DNA of 64,000 nucleotides from Winogradskyella psychrotolerans (GCF_018860545.1 NZ_JAHKPN010000011.1:124001-188000); one strand, 5' to 3'. Shown: positions 43,367-53,967, numbered from the stretch's first letter. Program-made: numbers and translations. The notes: generated by a model not told the origin, from the letters alone.

Positions 43367-46300
43367 TTTGTTCTTTTATAGCACGTTCTACTTCTTCTCT
43401 CGTTACCTTATTACCAGTAGTCAACCACTTACTACCTTGTTTAAAACTATTACTAAAAGATAAAAATAAAGGTAGTACGAGTAACGTTAAAACTGTTGCG
43501 TAAGCAATACCGAATGAAATGGAAATTGCCATAGGTTTTAAAAATTGTGCTTGTCTACTTTTTTCTAATAATAAAGGTGCTAAACCAGCAATAGTGGTTA
43601 ATGAGGTTAAGAAAATAGCTCTAAATCGCGATTTTCCTGCTTCAGATAATGCCAAATCGAAAGACATCCCCTCTTTTAAATTACCATTAAATTTTCCTAT
43701 TAAAACTAAACCATCATTCACCATAATCCCTATTAAGGCAATAATCCCAAGCAGCGATAAAATATTAATTTGAAAATTAAATAGCCAATGTCCCCAAGCT
43801 ACAGCTGTGATACTCAAAGGAATTAATAATATAAGTAAAAGTGGTTGTGAATAGCTTCTAAATGTAAATGCAATTGTAATATAAATTAATAATAGGATAA
43901 TTGGCCCCGCTATTCCTAATGAACTCGTTAGTTTATCTTTTTCTCTATTCTGTCCTTCAAAAGACGCATTTATAGTTGGATATTTGGATTGCAATTGCGG
44001 GATAAACACCGTTTTTATATCATCCAAAATATCTGTATTACTTGTACTAGGATCTTTTAAATCAGCATACACTTGAATTTCTCGTTTTCCTTCTAAGTGA
44101 TTAATAGCGACATCTCCTCTTACAATACTATATTCTGCTATATCTTTTAAAGTCACGCGCTCACCTGTTGGTGTCACAATCCGCATCGCATCTAAATCGT
44201 TGATAGAGCTCCTATTCTCTTTATCGTATCGCACCCAAACCTTAATTTCATCTTGACCACGTTGAAAACGCTGCGCTTGTGAACCAAAAAATCCAGAACG
44301 TACCTGTGCCATCACCGTTCTTAAATCAAGACCTAATAAATACGCACTTTCTTTTAACTCTAGTCGAATTTCTTTAATTCCAGCAGGATCATTATCTCCA
44401 ATATCTTTAAGTAATGTATTGGATTCTAAATACTTTTTAAGTTCTAATTTAGAAGCCTTAAGTTCTTCAATATTGTTACTTAATAACGATACAGACACCG
44501 GACTTCCACCAAAATTTCCGCCAGAACCATAGATAAGACGCTCATTTCCAATGACAGGACCGACTAATTCCTCTAATCGATTTGTAACAAGATCAGCCTT
44601 AATGGCATCCGGTCTTTCTTCTCCTGGTAATAGATTTATTCGTAGTCTTGCGCTAGAGCTACTGCTAATATTAACAATCGTATTTTCAAATAATTGCTTC
44701 CCTGTACCTTTTAAATATTTTTCTGTGAGTTCTTGATTAACAATGAATGATTTTTCTTCAATCATAGAAATAATAGAATCCGTAATTTTTACGTTTGTTC
44801 CTGCAGGCATTACCAATTCTATATTTGCAGCATCACTCGCTATTCTTGGAAATATAGTTTGCCCTATAATACCTCCACGGATCGATCCAATCGTTAAGAC
44901 TAATAACGCAACAAAAATTCCTAGCGATAAGATTTTAAATTCTAACACAAAATTTAAAGTAGGAGTGTAAAGCTTATCTCTTAGATAAGACATAAATTGA
45001 TCCCCTCCTTTATTTATAAATCTCATAACCGAGAAAAACTGCTTGATCTTAGAAGGGTTTTCATCTACTTTCTTAGCTCTTAATGCCTTTGAATGCGCCA
45101 AATGCGCGGGTAATATAATAAGAGCTTCTATTAGAGAGACTACTAGCGTCAAAATTACAATTACAGCCACCTCACTAAAAAACTCACCAATTCTACTATC
45201 TAAAAAGAAGAAGAGTGAAAATGCTAAAAGTGTTGTTATAATTGCTGACACTACAGGTGGAATAACTTCTAAAGTTCCATCTATTGCCGCTCTAATTGGT
45301 GATTTACCTTTTTCGTAATGTTGATAGATATTTTCAGCAATAACAATACCATCATCTACCAAAATACCAATTACGATAATCATCCCAAAAAGTGATAATA
45401 CATTTATCGTTACATCAAATTGCGAGGCAAAAATGAACATCCCTAAAAACGAAATTGGAAGTCCGAAAGCCACCCATAACGCTAATCTTGTATTTAGAAA
45501 AATAGACAAGAATAACAAGACTAAAAACATACCTGCAATGGCATTTTCAGTTAACAGTTGGGTTCTTTGTTTTAAAGTAATTGAACGGTCATTAACAACT
45601 TGGATAGATACATTGTTATGTTTTTGATTATACTCCTCAATATAGGCATTTACTTTATCTGCAGAGGAAATTAAATCTTCATTGTTTGTACTTGTAATGG
45701 CTATATTTACAGCTAAATTCTGATTAAAGTAAGTAGCATTTGGAGTCTCAGAAAACCGATCGCGTACAATAGCAACATCCTTTAAACGTATTACCTTGCC
45801 ATCAGAAGAGGCTCTAACTATAATATTTAAAAGCTCTTTACCATAATATTCTCTATTATTGGCTCTAATTAAATATTCTTCAGCAACGGTTTTTACATTT
45901 CCACCTGTCACTAAAATATTCGCACTACTCACAGCAGAGGCCACTTCATCGAAAGTGAGATTATAGGCTAATAAATCAATTTCATTAACCGCTATTTCTA
46001 TTTCTTCCTCTGGAAAACCAGATAATTCAATTTGAGAAATACCATCTATACCTCTTAAATCAGTTTCGACTTGACGGGCTAATTGTTTCAAAGTCACCAA
46101 AGGAATATCAGCTCCACTTATTGCAAAGGAAATGGTTTCTCGTACAATTTCTTGCTTAGAAACCACTAAAGGTTCCATGCCCGTTGGAAAAGTAGGCACT
46201 CTATCTACGGCATTTTTAACTTCGAGAAGCATAAAGTCGATATTCTCTCCTTTCTCAATCTCTACAGTTATAGATCCACTATTTTCTAATGAGGTAGACG

Positions 46301-46544
46301 TTACACGATCCACACCTTTTAATCCTTTTAAATTGTCTTCAATTTGAAGCACTATACCCTCTTCTATTTCTTGTGGAGACGCTCCAGGGTACGTAATACT
46401 TACCGTAATAATTTTGGTTTCAGTAAGCGGAAAGAAGGACGACTTTAACGAAAAAGCTCCAATGACACCAAAAATCACAAATGCAAGAATTAATACATTT
46501 ACAGCAACATGATACCTAATAAAATATTCAATTATTTTTCTCAT
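43347..46544 (-). CDS. RND-family efflux pump (AcrB/MexB-like)
   Basis: The 1065-residue inner-membrane proton antiporter has twelve helices in two halves: helix 1 at 13-30, helices 2-6 around 335-490, helix 7 near 540, and helices 8-12 around 870-1030. It has large periplasmic loops and the RND sequence GILVDDGIVIAENI with paired aspartates near residue 400. The hydrophobic/hydrophilic subtype cannot be told. The start ATG shares a base with the stop of the adaptor gene (TAATG). Confidence 0.94.
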   Translation of the reverse strand: MRKIIEYFIRYHVAVNVLILAFVIFGVIGAFSLKSSFFPLTETKIITVSITYPGASPQEIEEGIVLQIEDNLKGLKGVDRVTSTSLENSGSITVEIEKGENIDFMLLEVKNAVDRVPTFPTGMEPLVVSKQEIVRETISFAISGADIPLVTLKQLARQVETDLRGIDGISQIELSGFPEEEIEIAVNEIDLLAYNLTFDEVASAVSSANILVTGGNVKTVAEEYLIRANNREYYGKELLNIIVRASSDGKVIRLKDVAIVRDRFSETPNATYFNQNLAVNIAITSTNNEDLISSADKVNAYIEEYNQKHNNVSIQVVNDRSITLKQRTQLLTENAIAGMFLVLLFLSIFLNTRLALWVAFGLPISFLGMFIFASQFDVTINVLSLFGMIIVIGILVDDGIVIAENIYQHYEKGKSPIRAAIDGTLEVIPPVVSAIITTLLAFSLFFFLDSRIGEFFSEVAVIVILTLVVSLIEALIILPAHLAHSKALRAKKVDENPSKIKQFFSVMRFINKGGDQFMSYLRDKLYTPTLNFVLEFKILSLGIFVALLVLTIGSIRGGIIGQTIFPRIASDAANIELVMPAGTNVKITDSIISMIEEKSFIVNQELTEKYLKGTGKQLFENTIVNISSSSSARLRINLLPGEERPDAIKADLVTNRLEELVGPVIGNERLIYGSGGNFGGSPVSVSLLSNNIEELKASKLELKKYLESNTLLKDIGDNDPAGIKEIRLELKESAYLLGLDLRTVMAQVRSGFFGSQAQRFQRGQDEIKVWVRYDKENRSSINDLDAMRIVTPTGERVTLKDIAEYSIVRGDVAINHLEGKREIQVYADLKDPSTSNTDILDDIKTVFIPQLQSKYPTINASFEGQNREKDKLTSSLGIAGPIILLLIYITIAFTFRSYSQPLLLILLIPLSITAVAWGHWLFNFQINILSLLGIIALIGIMVNDGLVLIGKFNGNLKEGMSFDLALSEAGKSRFRAIFLTSLTTIAGLAPLLLEKSRQAQFLKPMAISISFGIAYATVLTLLVLPLFLSFSNSFKQGSKWLTTGNKVTREEVERAIKEQNEANDH

Positions 46545-47683
46545 TACTGAATAGAATCTAAGGATTTAGTTGTGTTCTTTATTGCTGTCACATGCATACC
46601 TGCATAAGCACCAGGAACGGGCTTTCTAAGAATTATGGTACCGTTAGGTACACCTTTTAAAACCACACTTGTATTAGAATAATGGGCAGGCTCCACCGCT
46701 ATAACATCAAGCAAACTATCTTTAACCACATAAATCTCTTGGCTATCTAGTAATAAGTTTCTATCAATCTCAATTGCATCTTCAACCTTTTCGGCATTTA
46801 GATTAGCTTCAAGATACATACCTTCTTTAAGGTCGTTATGTTTTACTTCAATATATGCTGTTATCGTTTGTGTTGTGGCATCAATACTACCATTAACTCG
46901 AGACACCTTACCATCATAGGTTTTAGTACCATCTAGATTTGTAAGTGTAACGTATTCTCCTACTTTTAAAATATCTGCAAACGATTTACTGATAGCGACT
47001 TCCATTTCATAAATAGAAGGATTAATAAATTCACCTAATTTCTGACCACTTCGTACAAATGTACCTTCGGTAATTAAGGCTTCTGTTAATATCCCTGTAA
47101 AAGGCGCTGATATTCTGTATTTTGTTAAACGCTGCTCTAAATTCTTAACATTGTAATACGCACTCACTATACCACGACCCGTAATAAAGTAATTTTCTTT
47201 CTCACCCGATATTTCTGGAAGTGTTGGTGTCGCTTTACTTAAATCGAAACCATTTAAATACGTTTGCCATTTTTGAAAAATATCTGGAAAGTCTAACCGT
47301 AAATCAGGCATAATAGCCGCGATACTATTATACAATTCGCTTTTAGCAGATTGCACACTCGCATAATATTCAGAAGCATCTAAACGAATTAATGTTTCTC
47401 CTTTTGAGAATTTCTGACCAGGTTTAAAGAGTTTTGTACCGGTCTTAAAAACACCCTGAACTTCAGAATATAATTCCACGCGCTGCATAGCGCTAAGATT
47501 ACCATTTGCAGAGATTACCACAGGAACTGTTGTGTTTTTCACTGTATCAACAAGAACTGTTTTAACAACCTTGGGCACAACAGGTTTGGGTTTGTGTTTA
47601 TTATCAATAAGATAATTAGCAAATATGAATGCACCAATTATTAATGCAACTCCTATAACGGATAAAATAATTTTTCTTAACAT
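46544..47683 (-). CDS. RND periplasmic adaptor (membrane fusion protein)
   Basis: The 379-residue protein has an N-terminal anchor helix (6-26), a split lipoyl/barrel-sandwich domain (VELYSEVQGVF ... RISAPFTGILTEALITEGTFVRSGQKLGEFI), a short helical hairpin and a beta-barrel. It bridges pump and TolC-like duct. It is first in the operon of adaptor, pump and duct, 76 bp downstream of the ABC-F gene on the same strand. Confidence 0.93.
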   Translation of the reverse strand: MLRKIILSVIGVALIIGAFIFANYLIDNKHKPKPVVPKVVKTVLVDTVKNTTVPVVISANGNLSAMQRVELYSEVQGVFKTGTKLFKPGQKFSKGETLIRLDASEYYASVQSAKSELYNSIAAIMPDLRLDFPDIFQKWQTYLNGFDLSKATPTLPEISGEKENYFITGRGIVSAYYNVKNLEQRLTKYRISAPFTGILTEALITEGTFVRSGQKLGEFINPSIYEMEVAISKSFADILKVGEYVTLTNLDGTKTYDGKVSRVNGSIDATTQTITAYIEVKHNDLKEGMYLEANLNAEKVEDAIEIDRNLLLDSQEIYVVKDSLLDVIAVEPAHYSNTSVVLKGVPNGTIILRKPVPGAYAGMHVTAIKNTTKSLDSIQ

Positions 47684-47759
47684 AGTGGTCTTGGTCGTCT
47701 ATAATCTACAAAGCTAACTTTATAGCTAAGACAAGTCGTTAAAAAAATCTTAATTATGA

Positions 47760-49667
47760 CTAAGAAACCCCCTCTAACTCAAGCTGAACTGCCTCCCAGT
47801 CTTCCATTAATTTACCTAAATCCTTTTTCTTAGCTTGATAAGCATCAAAAAACTTGGGGTCAGATGCTGTATTATCGTAGTCTGTAGCAAGCTTTACATC
47901 ATCCGCTTTAATAGCTTTTTCTAACTGATTAATTTTAGATTCAATATTGCTGAGTTTATTATTTAAAGACTTTAATTTCTTCTGATTTTCATAACTCTCC
48001 TTGTTGCTTTCCTTTGGTTTATCAGCAATTACAGTACGTTTTTCAGCTTCTCTTAAATTTTCGAGATTACGTTGTTCTAAATAAAAATCTATATCACCTA
48101 AATACTCTTTAATATTTTGATCTTTAAATTCGTAAACCGTATCCGTTAAACCTTGTAGAAAATCCCTATCGTGAGACACGAGAATTAACGTGCCTTCAAA
48201 TTTTGTTAATGCCTCTTTTAAGACATTTTTAGATTTAATATCTAAGTGGTTGGTAGGCTCATCCATAATTAGGACATTCAGTGGTTGTAATAATAATTTA
48301 GCCAAGGCCAAACGATTACGTTCACCACCAGAAAGCACTCTTACGTACTTTTCTGCTTCCTCCCCTCTAAATAAAAAAGATCCTAATATATCTCGAACTT
48401 TACTTCTATTCGTTTCATTAGCCGCATCAATCATAGTATCTAGAACAGTTTTATTTCCGTCTAAATATTCAGCTTGATTTTGAGCAAAATAACCAATCTG
48501 TACATTATGCCCTAAATTTAGCTTGCCTTCGTGTTTAATTTCACCCACTATAATCTTTGCTAATGTTGATTTTCCTTGACCATTCTGACCAACAAAAGCC
48601 GTTTTAATATCTCGAGGCACTGCTAAATTCACATTATGCAAAACTTGCAAATCACCATAGCTTTTAGAAACATTCTCAATTTCAACTACGACTTTTCCAG
48701 GCGTAATAGACACAGGGAAATTTAGAGACATCACACTATTATCATCCTCATCAACCTCAATACGATCAATCTTATCTAATTTTTTAATGAGCGATTGTGC
48801 CATGGTCGCTTTAGATGCTTTGGCTCTAAACTTTTCAATGAGTTTTTCAGTTTGTTCTATCTTCTTCTCTTGATTTTTTTGAGCTGCCAATTGCTGCACC
48901 TTCATTTCCTTACGAAGCTCTAAAAACTGAGTGTAAGGTTTATTGTAATCGTAAATTCGTCCTAACGAAATTTCAATTGTACGATTGGTAACATTATCTA
49001 AAAACATTTTATCGTGTGAAACAATAACGACGGCTCCACTATAACCCTTTAAGAAATTCTCTAACCAAATAATAGACTCGATATCTAAGTGGTTGGTTGG
49101 CTCATCTAAAAGTAACAGATCATTATTTTGAAGTAGTAGTTTTGCTAATTCAATTCGCATTCTCCAACCACCAGAAAAAGTGTCGGTTAGTTTATCAAAA
49201 TCTTCACGTTTAAATCCTAAACCTTGTAAAATTTTCTCAGTTTCACCTTGGTAGTTGTACCCTCCTAAAATTTCGTATTGGTGTTGAACATCATTCAAAT
49301 CTACCATGAGTTGATGATAGGTATCACTTTCGTAATCGGTACGTTCTGCTAATTGGGTATTGATGTCTTCTAGTTGAGCTTCACATTTTTTTATCTCTTT
49401 AAAGGCTTGATAAGATTCCTCTAAAACTGTTCTTCCTAAATCGAAATCAATATCTTGTTTTAAGAATCCGATTTTCATATCCTTATCTGCCGCCATCTGG
49501 CCTGAATCCGCCTCTTGTTCTTTTGATAAAATACGAAGCATAGTAGATTTACCAGCACCATTTTTACCAATTAAACCAATACGGTCTCCTAGTCCGAGTT
49601 TAAATGTAATTTCTTCAAAAAGATATTCTCCTTGAAATGAGATAGAAAGATTATGGATGTTTAACAT
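47760..49667 (-). CDS. ABC-F family ATPase (ribosome-associated type)
   Basis: The 635-residue protein has two ABC domains and no membrane part: Walker A GKNGAGKST with signature FSGGWRMR, and GQNGQGKST with signature LSGGERNR. There is a charged linker (about 240-310) and a C-terminal coiled coil (about 545-635). ABC-F proteins act at the ribosome E site in translation control or antibiotic protection; subclass is not clear. I start at 49665-49667 (MLNIHNLSISFQG). Confidence 0.93.
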   Translation of the reverse strand: MLNIHNLSISFQGEYLFEEITFKLGLGDRIGLIGKNGAGKSTMLRILSKEQEADSGQMAADKDMKIGFLKQDIDFDLGRTVLEESYQAFKEIKKCEAQLEDINTQLAERTDYESDTYHQLMVDLNDVQHQYEILGGYNYQGETEKILQGLGFKREDFDKLTDTFSGGWRMRIELAKLLLQNNDLLLLDEPTNHLDIESIIWLENFLKGYSGAVVIVSHDKMFLDNVTNRTIEISLGRIYDYNKPYTQFLELRKEMKVQQLAAQKNQEKKIEQTEKLIEKFRAKASKATMAQSLIKKLDKIDRIEVDEDDNSVMSLNFPVSITPGKVVVEIENVSKSYGDLQVLHNVNLAVPRDIKTAFVGQNGQGKSTLAKIIVGEIKHEGKLNLGHNVQIGYFAQNQAEYLDGNKTVLDTMIDAANETNRSKVRDILGSFLFRGEEAEKYVRVLSGGERNRLALAKLLLQPLNVLIMDEPTNHLDIKSKNVLKEALTKFEGTLILVSHDRDFLQGLTDTVYEFKDQNIKEYLGDIDFYLEQRNLENLREAEKRTVIADKPKESNKESYENQKKLKSLNNKLSNIESKINQLEKAIKADDVKLATDYDNTASDPKFFDAYQAKKKDLGKLMEDWEAVQLELEGVS

Positions 49668-49760
49668 AAGTTTTTTTGAATATGACAACTGCGTTTTACG
49701 TTACAATTGTTACAATGCTTCAGTTATATTATTTTATCTTAGCAGTGTCTTAGAAAAACG

Positions 49761-49768
49761 CAAAAGTA
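49761..49768 (-). promoter_or_regulatory. -7 box TACTTTTG upstream of the ABC-F gene
   Basis: TAnnTTTG on the minus strand about 94 bp before the start, leaving room for a leader; no clear -33. Confidence 0.3.
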
Positions 49769-49780
49769 AAGGTTTTAGTT

Positions 49781-50179
49781 ATGATTAGAAAAGGAATGAA
49801 ACTTTATAGTATTCTTTTTGGTGTATGTCCAAAATGTCACCAAGAATCCATGTACCAAAATAAGAATCCTTATGTACTTTCTGATGTGATTAAAATGAAT
49901 GAAACGTGCTCCCATTGTAAAACGAAATACGAAATTGAACCTTCATTTTTCTATGGCTCCATGTATGTAAGTTATGCTGTGGGCATTGCTTTTGCTGTGG
50001 CTGCTTTTATTATTAGTTACAATATACTAGAATCCTCTTTAACCATCGCTTTCGTTGCTATTATTGCTACATTAATCGGTTTTTTCCCAATAATAATGCG
50101 TCTATCTCGAAATATTTGGATTAATATTTTTATGAGTTATGATAAAGAATTGGCTAAAACTTCTTCTACAAAAAAATAA
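49781..50179 (+). CDS. DUF983 zinc-ribbon membrane protein
   Basis: The 132-residue product has a zinc ribbon (CPKC at 16-19 and CSHC near 47-50) followed by two helices (about 65-85 and 90-108), the layout of DUF983. Function unknown. It is divergent from the ABC-F gene and convergent with the FAD enzyme gene (9 bp apart). Confidence 0.88.
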   Translation: MIRKGMKLYSILFGVCPKCHQESMYQNKNPYVLSDVIKMNETCSHCKTKYEIEPSFFYGSMYVSYAVGIAFAVAAFIISYNILESSLTIAFVAIIATLIGFFPIIMRLSRNIWINIFMSYDKELAKTSSTKK

Positions 50180-50188
50180 AGTTAATAG

Positions 50189-51232
50189 CTATTTAAAACG
50201 ATTGACATCTATTTCATCATCCAAGCGTTCTCCATTTTCAATATACCTAAAGAGTTTATTTGCAACATAAGGAGCAATCATAACTCCTCGTGTTCCTAAC
50301 CCATTTAGGACATAAAGATTAGACTGTTCTGGGTGTCTACCCACTAAAGGCCGCCTATCTTTTACTGTTGGTCTTACACCTGCGATATGGCCTACAACTT
50401 CGAAAGGACATGTAATAAAGGTCTTTAATTTTGAAATCAATTCTTCTTTCGCAGCTCCTGTTGGTGTATTAGATTTATCTTCATTATTATAGGTTGCCCC
50501 AACATTATATAAATCATTGCCTAACGGAATAACGAACACAGATGACTTAACGGCATAATCAATTTTTAAATCTGGTGCTTTGATGGTTAATATTTCACCC
50601 TTAGAACCTGTTAAAGGAATGCTATTAAAATATGGATTATGTTTAACCCCAAAACCTTCTGCAAAAACAATTTGTTTTGCTTGTACGTTTTCATAATGAA
50701 TAGCATCGCCTTCAAATTGAATTTTAGTATGGGTAAAAGATTGCTTTTTTAAACTGTCAGTCGCTGTTAGAAATTTTTTATAATTTGTAATAAGGTTTTC
50801 AGTATCTATACGTCCTGCGTGTAATACTTCACCAAATCCAAAAGGAGCATCGATTTCTGGATTGTTATTTTTTACCAATTGAAGTGAAAGAAAGGATTCT
50901 AATGATGGTTTGTCTGATGCGGTAAACCATTTATTTTGCTCTTGAACAGATGTGAAACGCCTTAAGAGCCGTAGTTTATAATCTATTGTTATATTGAGTT
51001 CCTTTTCAATTTTAGAATACACTGGTAGAGCTGACTTTAATTGCTCCTTCGCTTTCCACACTTCTGAAAAACGTTTAAGTATTACAGGATTATACAATCC
51101 AGCAGCCACTATAGACGACTTTTGCGAGTCATCATTATAAACAATAAATGATTTACCATGGCTTCTTAATACCTCGCAAAATGCGATACTGGCTAAGCCA
51201 CAACCTACAATGATATAATCTACTTCTTTCAT
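50189..51232 (-). CDS. FAD-dependent oxidoreductase (DAO family)
   Basis: The 347-residue enzyme begins with the FAD dinucleotide fold DYIIVGCGLASIAFCEVL (about 4-22). It has the ENLITNYKKF region, the second FAD contact KQIVFAEGFGVKH and the C-terminal LNGLGTRGVMIAPYVANKL. It resembles glycine/D-amino-acid oxidases and the MnmC C-terminal domain. The substrate is not evident. It lies downstream of gldN on the same strand, separated by an inverted repeat and a terminator. Confidence 0.87.
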   Translation of the reverse strand: MKEVDYIIVGCGLASIAFCEVLRSHGKSFIVYNDDSQKSSIVAAGLYNPVILKRFSEVWKAKEQLKSALPVYSKIEKELNITIDYKLRLLRRFTSVQEQNKWFTASDKPSLESFLSLQLVKNNNPEIDAPFGFGEVLHAGRIDTENLITNYKKFLTATDSLKKQSFTHTKIQFEGDAIHYENVQAKQIVFAEGFGVKHNPYFNSIPLTGSKGEILTIKAPDLKIDYAVKSSVFVIPLGNDLYNVGATYNNEDKSNTPTGAAKEELISKLKTFITCPFEVVGHIAGVRPTVKDRRPLVGRHPEQSNLYVLNGLGTRGVMIAPYVANKLFRYIENGERLDDEIDVNRFK

Positions 51233-51258
51233 TACAGCAAAAGTAAATAAATGTTTGC

Positions 51259-51323
51259 CATTCCTGCGAAGGCAGGAATCTAATTTTAATCTTTATTAAT
51301 AGATTCCTGCCTTCGCAGGAATG
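51259..51323. repeat. Large perfect inverted repeat (REP-like element)
   Basis: Two 24-bp arms (51259-51282 and 51300-51323) are exact inverse complements around a 17-bp AT loop. Each arm is itself a small hairpin (TTCCTGC-N4-GCAGGAA). One degenerate single arm occurs at 23897-23914. Confidence 0.85.
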
Positions 51324-51328
51324 ACAGT

Positions 51329-51366
51329 AAAAAAAAAAAAAACGCCCACTTAAAAAGTGAGCGTTT
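51329..51366 (-). terminator. Terminator after gldN
   Basis: A 12-bp stem with one mismatch (51340-51351 with 51355-51366) is followed on the minus strand by a 14-T tract, 22 bp after the gldN stop. Confidence 0.8.
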
Positions 51367-51388
51367 ATATTGTTATATGTTGAGCTAA

Positions 51389-52300
51389 CTAGTAACTCCA
51401 CATATCTTGTTCAAAGTTTCTAATCTTATCTTTGATACGTTCAGATTCTAAAAGCTGCATTAATGCATTTTCAGCAACATACTCTTTGACTTCTCTATCA
51501 CCATAAACATTTTCTTCTTTGTAGATAACTCCACTAAAGCGTCTGCTGTTTAATAAATGATCAAAAGACAAAGGCACTGCGCTATTCTTATTATTGAAAG
51601 CTTTAGCTTCATGAAGAATATCTCTTATTTCTGGAAAAAATACCCAAAATAAACCGATTGGCTCTTTATTAGTTTCATCATCTGAGTCAATAAAATTCAC
51701 ATCTGGTGCTGCTGGTGCAATACCTAAAATACGATATTTTAATTCCCCTTGACGCTTATCAAAATACCAAAGCCCTTTTACTAAATAAGAATTAATATCT
51801 GCTGGTCCAATTTCTCTACGAATCTTGTATTCTTCTGGAACAAGGGCAGTATCAGTAACTCCTTCAGCATTCATCCAATCAATTCCTATATCTGTAATTC
51901 GTTCCATCACTAAGGCAGGCGCTAGATCTTCCATGGTACGTTCTTCCGTAAAATATGCATCTGCATATACTTTTGGAATAGTTCCATCATTAATATTTTG
52001 CATTAACACCATATACAATGATTTTCTATCATCACCTAGGTTGTCTTCAATTGGAAAATATAATGGAAAATTTGCACGCTCATCTAAAACAATCTTTTCC
52101 CAAGTCATTTTAGAGAACAAGATATCTCTATCACCAACATAGCCATATTCTAAAGGCTTGTCGTTATCTAGAAGTAACTGTGCTTCAGTTTTCATACCAA
52201 TTTCTTCTGGTATTTTTGCATTTAGGATATTAGCCTGAGCAAACATTGTATTTGCAGCTAAAACACCTATTCCTATACATAAAAAGCTTTTTAAATTCAT
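51389..52300 (-). CDS. gldN: Gliding motility / type IX secretion protein GldN
   Basis: The 303-residue periplasmic protein has a signal peptide (ending MFAQ) and forms the GldK-GldN ring below the outer membrane. The body matches GldN/PorN (YGYVGDRDILFSKMTWEKIVLDERANFPLYFP; LYMVLMQNINDGTI; LGIAPAAPDV; LFWVFFPEIRDIL). It is last in the gldKLMN operon, 39 bp after gldM. Confidence 0.96.
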   Translation of the reverse strand: MNLKSFLCIGIGVLAANTMFAQANILNAKIPEEIGMKTEAQLLLDNDKPLEYGYVGDRDILFSKMTWEKIVLDERANFPLYFPIEDNLGDDRKSLYMVLMQNINDGTIPKVYADAYFTEERTMEDLAPALVMERITDIGIDWMNAEGVTDTALVPEEYKIRREIGPADINSYLVKGLWYFDKRQGELKYRILGIAPAAPDVNFIDSDDETNKEPIGLFWVFFPEIRDILHEAKAFNNKNSAVPLSFDHLLNSRRFSGVIYKEENVYGDREVKEYVAENALMQLLESERIKDKIRNFEQDMWSY

Positions 52301-52339
52301 CTTGTCGTTTATTATAATTTGGGATTTTTTTAATAGATC

Positions 52340-53923
52340 TTAGTTAGATACTTCAACCGTTACCGGAGATACACCTTTCAAATTATATGAAGAATTACCT
52401 GTAATCTTCGCTTTAATATTAAATATTGTAACTACATCTCCAGCTCGTGCTCTACTAATTGCTGATTTCGCTTGAGAATTCATCTTAGTACCTGCTACAT
52501 TTACAGTAGGTTGACCAGGAACCTTAATTTGGAATGATGTTACACTGATTGGTAAATCAAATACAAAATCATCTAACTTAGCACCTACAGTACCAATTTC
52601 TAAATTACGTTTTGGTAATCTTATCATACCATCTTGTCCAGAGATTGTACCTGTTGGCTTTGGTATATCTTTAATTCTAAATGTCTTTTGATCACTTGCA
52701 GGAGAACCATCATCTAAAGTAGCAGTAACATTAATTGTTACTTCCCTACCTGTACCTGGGTTCATAACATATTTTCCACCACCTCCTGCTGGAGATAACC
52801 CAGCACCAGAAGCTCTTACTTTATTATCTGGTACACCGGCAAAAGAAATAGTCATTGGGTTAGCAACACCACGATAAACAACGTTCATCTTATCTGCAGA
52901 TATCGTTGCAGAGTTTGGTCTTGGTACTACTACGTACTGACCTTTAAAAGGAATTGGTAAATCTTGACCTTTTTCAGAAAACGTAAATTGACCTTCAATC
53001 TCATGCTCACCAACATTACCTACTTTAAATTCAATACGAGCTGCCCCTGATGAATCAATAGCATTTTCTCTATTTAAATCTAATTCATTATCTCCAACTT
53101 TTAAATTCGTTGGGATAACATTGGCATACTTACCAAGAACAACTTTACCTGTAAATGTTTCACCAGCGAAAAACGCATTTTTATCTGGAATTACAATAGC
53201 GGTGTAGTTCTTTAAAGAAGTTACCTCATCTACTGTATTACCTAAAAATACATTGTATAAGTTAGCCTCTGTAGCTTTAATATCATTTTGCATAGCTGTA
53301 AGCTTCGTATATGATGCTACCGCTGGAAAACTTTTAAAGTTATACTCTAACCAACTTTGGCTTTTACCTTCACTGTTTTCCATTTCAGCAGTTGTAAAAC
53401 GAGTTTCTAAAGTTTCTTTAGCCGGGTTAAAAGCAACATCTTCACCTAAAACATCTCTAATATCTGATTTATACTTTTCTATCCTAGCAACAAACGCTTC
53501 ACCATTTTTTGTTAAACGGTCTCCTGTAAACCATGCTTCATCTAATACAGTACCTTTATCCATCTTTTCAGCTGGTAATAGGCCTAATTCTTTATATTCT
53601 TCTGCATACCCACCTTTATCAAGAATCATTTTCTTTTGAGTCTCTAAAAATGTGTAAAATTCATCAGATAAAGAACTGATTTTTTTAGCATTATTATACG
53701 TTACACCAAATTCATTTGGTTTTTCTTCAGCTTGTTTTTCTAACCCCTTTAATAAGGTTGTATTAGAATTTACAGCTAATTCATTTGCGTTTTCAAATTT
53801 TTTGTCAAATAGACTAAATGCTGATAATATCTCCTTACTTGCAGTCATTGCGATCATCGCAATAAATACTAAATACATAAGGTTAATCATTTTTTGTCTT
53901 GCGGACTGTTTTCCTCCTGCCAT
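52340..53923 (-). CDS. gldM: Gliding motor / type IX secretion protein GldM
   Basis: The 527-residue protein has one N-terminal helix (about 14-32, LMYLVFIAMIAMTASKEILSAF) and a long periplasmic region of four domains ending in beta-rich D3/D4 (KGVSPVTVEVSN). With GldL it makes the proton-driven rotary motor that powers secretion and gliding. The N-terminus MAGGKQSARQKMINLMYLVF is the family start. Confidence 0.97.
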   Translation of the reverse strand: MAGGKQSARQKMINLMYLVFIAMIAMTASKEILSAFSLFDKKFENANELAVNSNTTLLKGLEKQAEEKPNEFGVTYNNAKKISSLSDEFYTFLETQKKMILDKGGYAEEYKELGLLPAEKMDKGTVLDEAWFTGDRLTKNGEAFVARIEKYKSDIRDVLGEDVAFNPAKETLETRFTTAEMENSEGKSQSWLEYNFKSFPAVASYTKLTAMQNDIKATEANLYNVFLGNTVDEVTSLKNYTAIVIPDKNAFFAGETFTGKVVLGKYANVIPTNLKVGDNELDLNRENAIDSSGAARIEFKVGNVGEHEIEGQFTFSEKGQDLPIPFKGQYVVVPRPNSATISADKMNVVYRGVANPMTISFAGVPDNKVRASGAGLSPAGGGGKYVMNPGTGREVTINVTATLDDGSPASDQKTFRIKDIPKPTGTISGQDGMIRLPKRNLEIGTVGAKLDDFVFDLPISVTSFQIKVPGQPTVNVAGTKMNSQAKSAISRARAGDVVTIFNIKAKITGNSSYNLKGVSPVTVEVSN

Positions 53924-53967
53924 TTTCTAATTAGTTTTTAATTATTAATTTCGATTATAAAAACGAA

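Noticed and set aside
51329..51342. Run of 14 A
   Set aside because: It is the T tract of the gldN terminator on the minus strand, not a phase-variable coding run.
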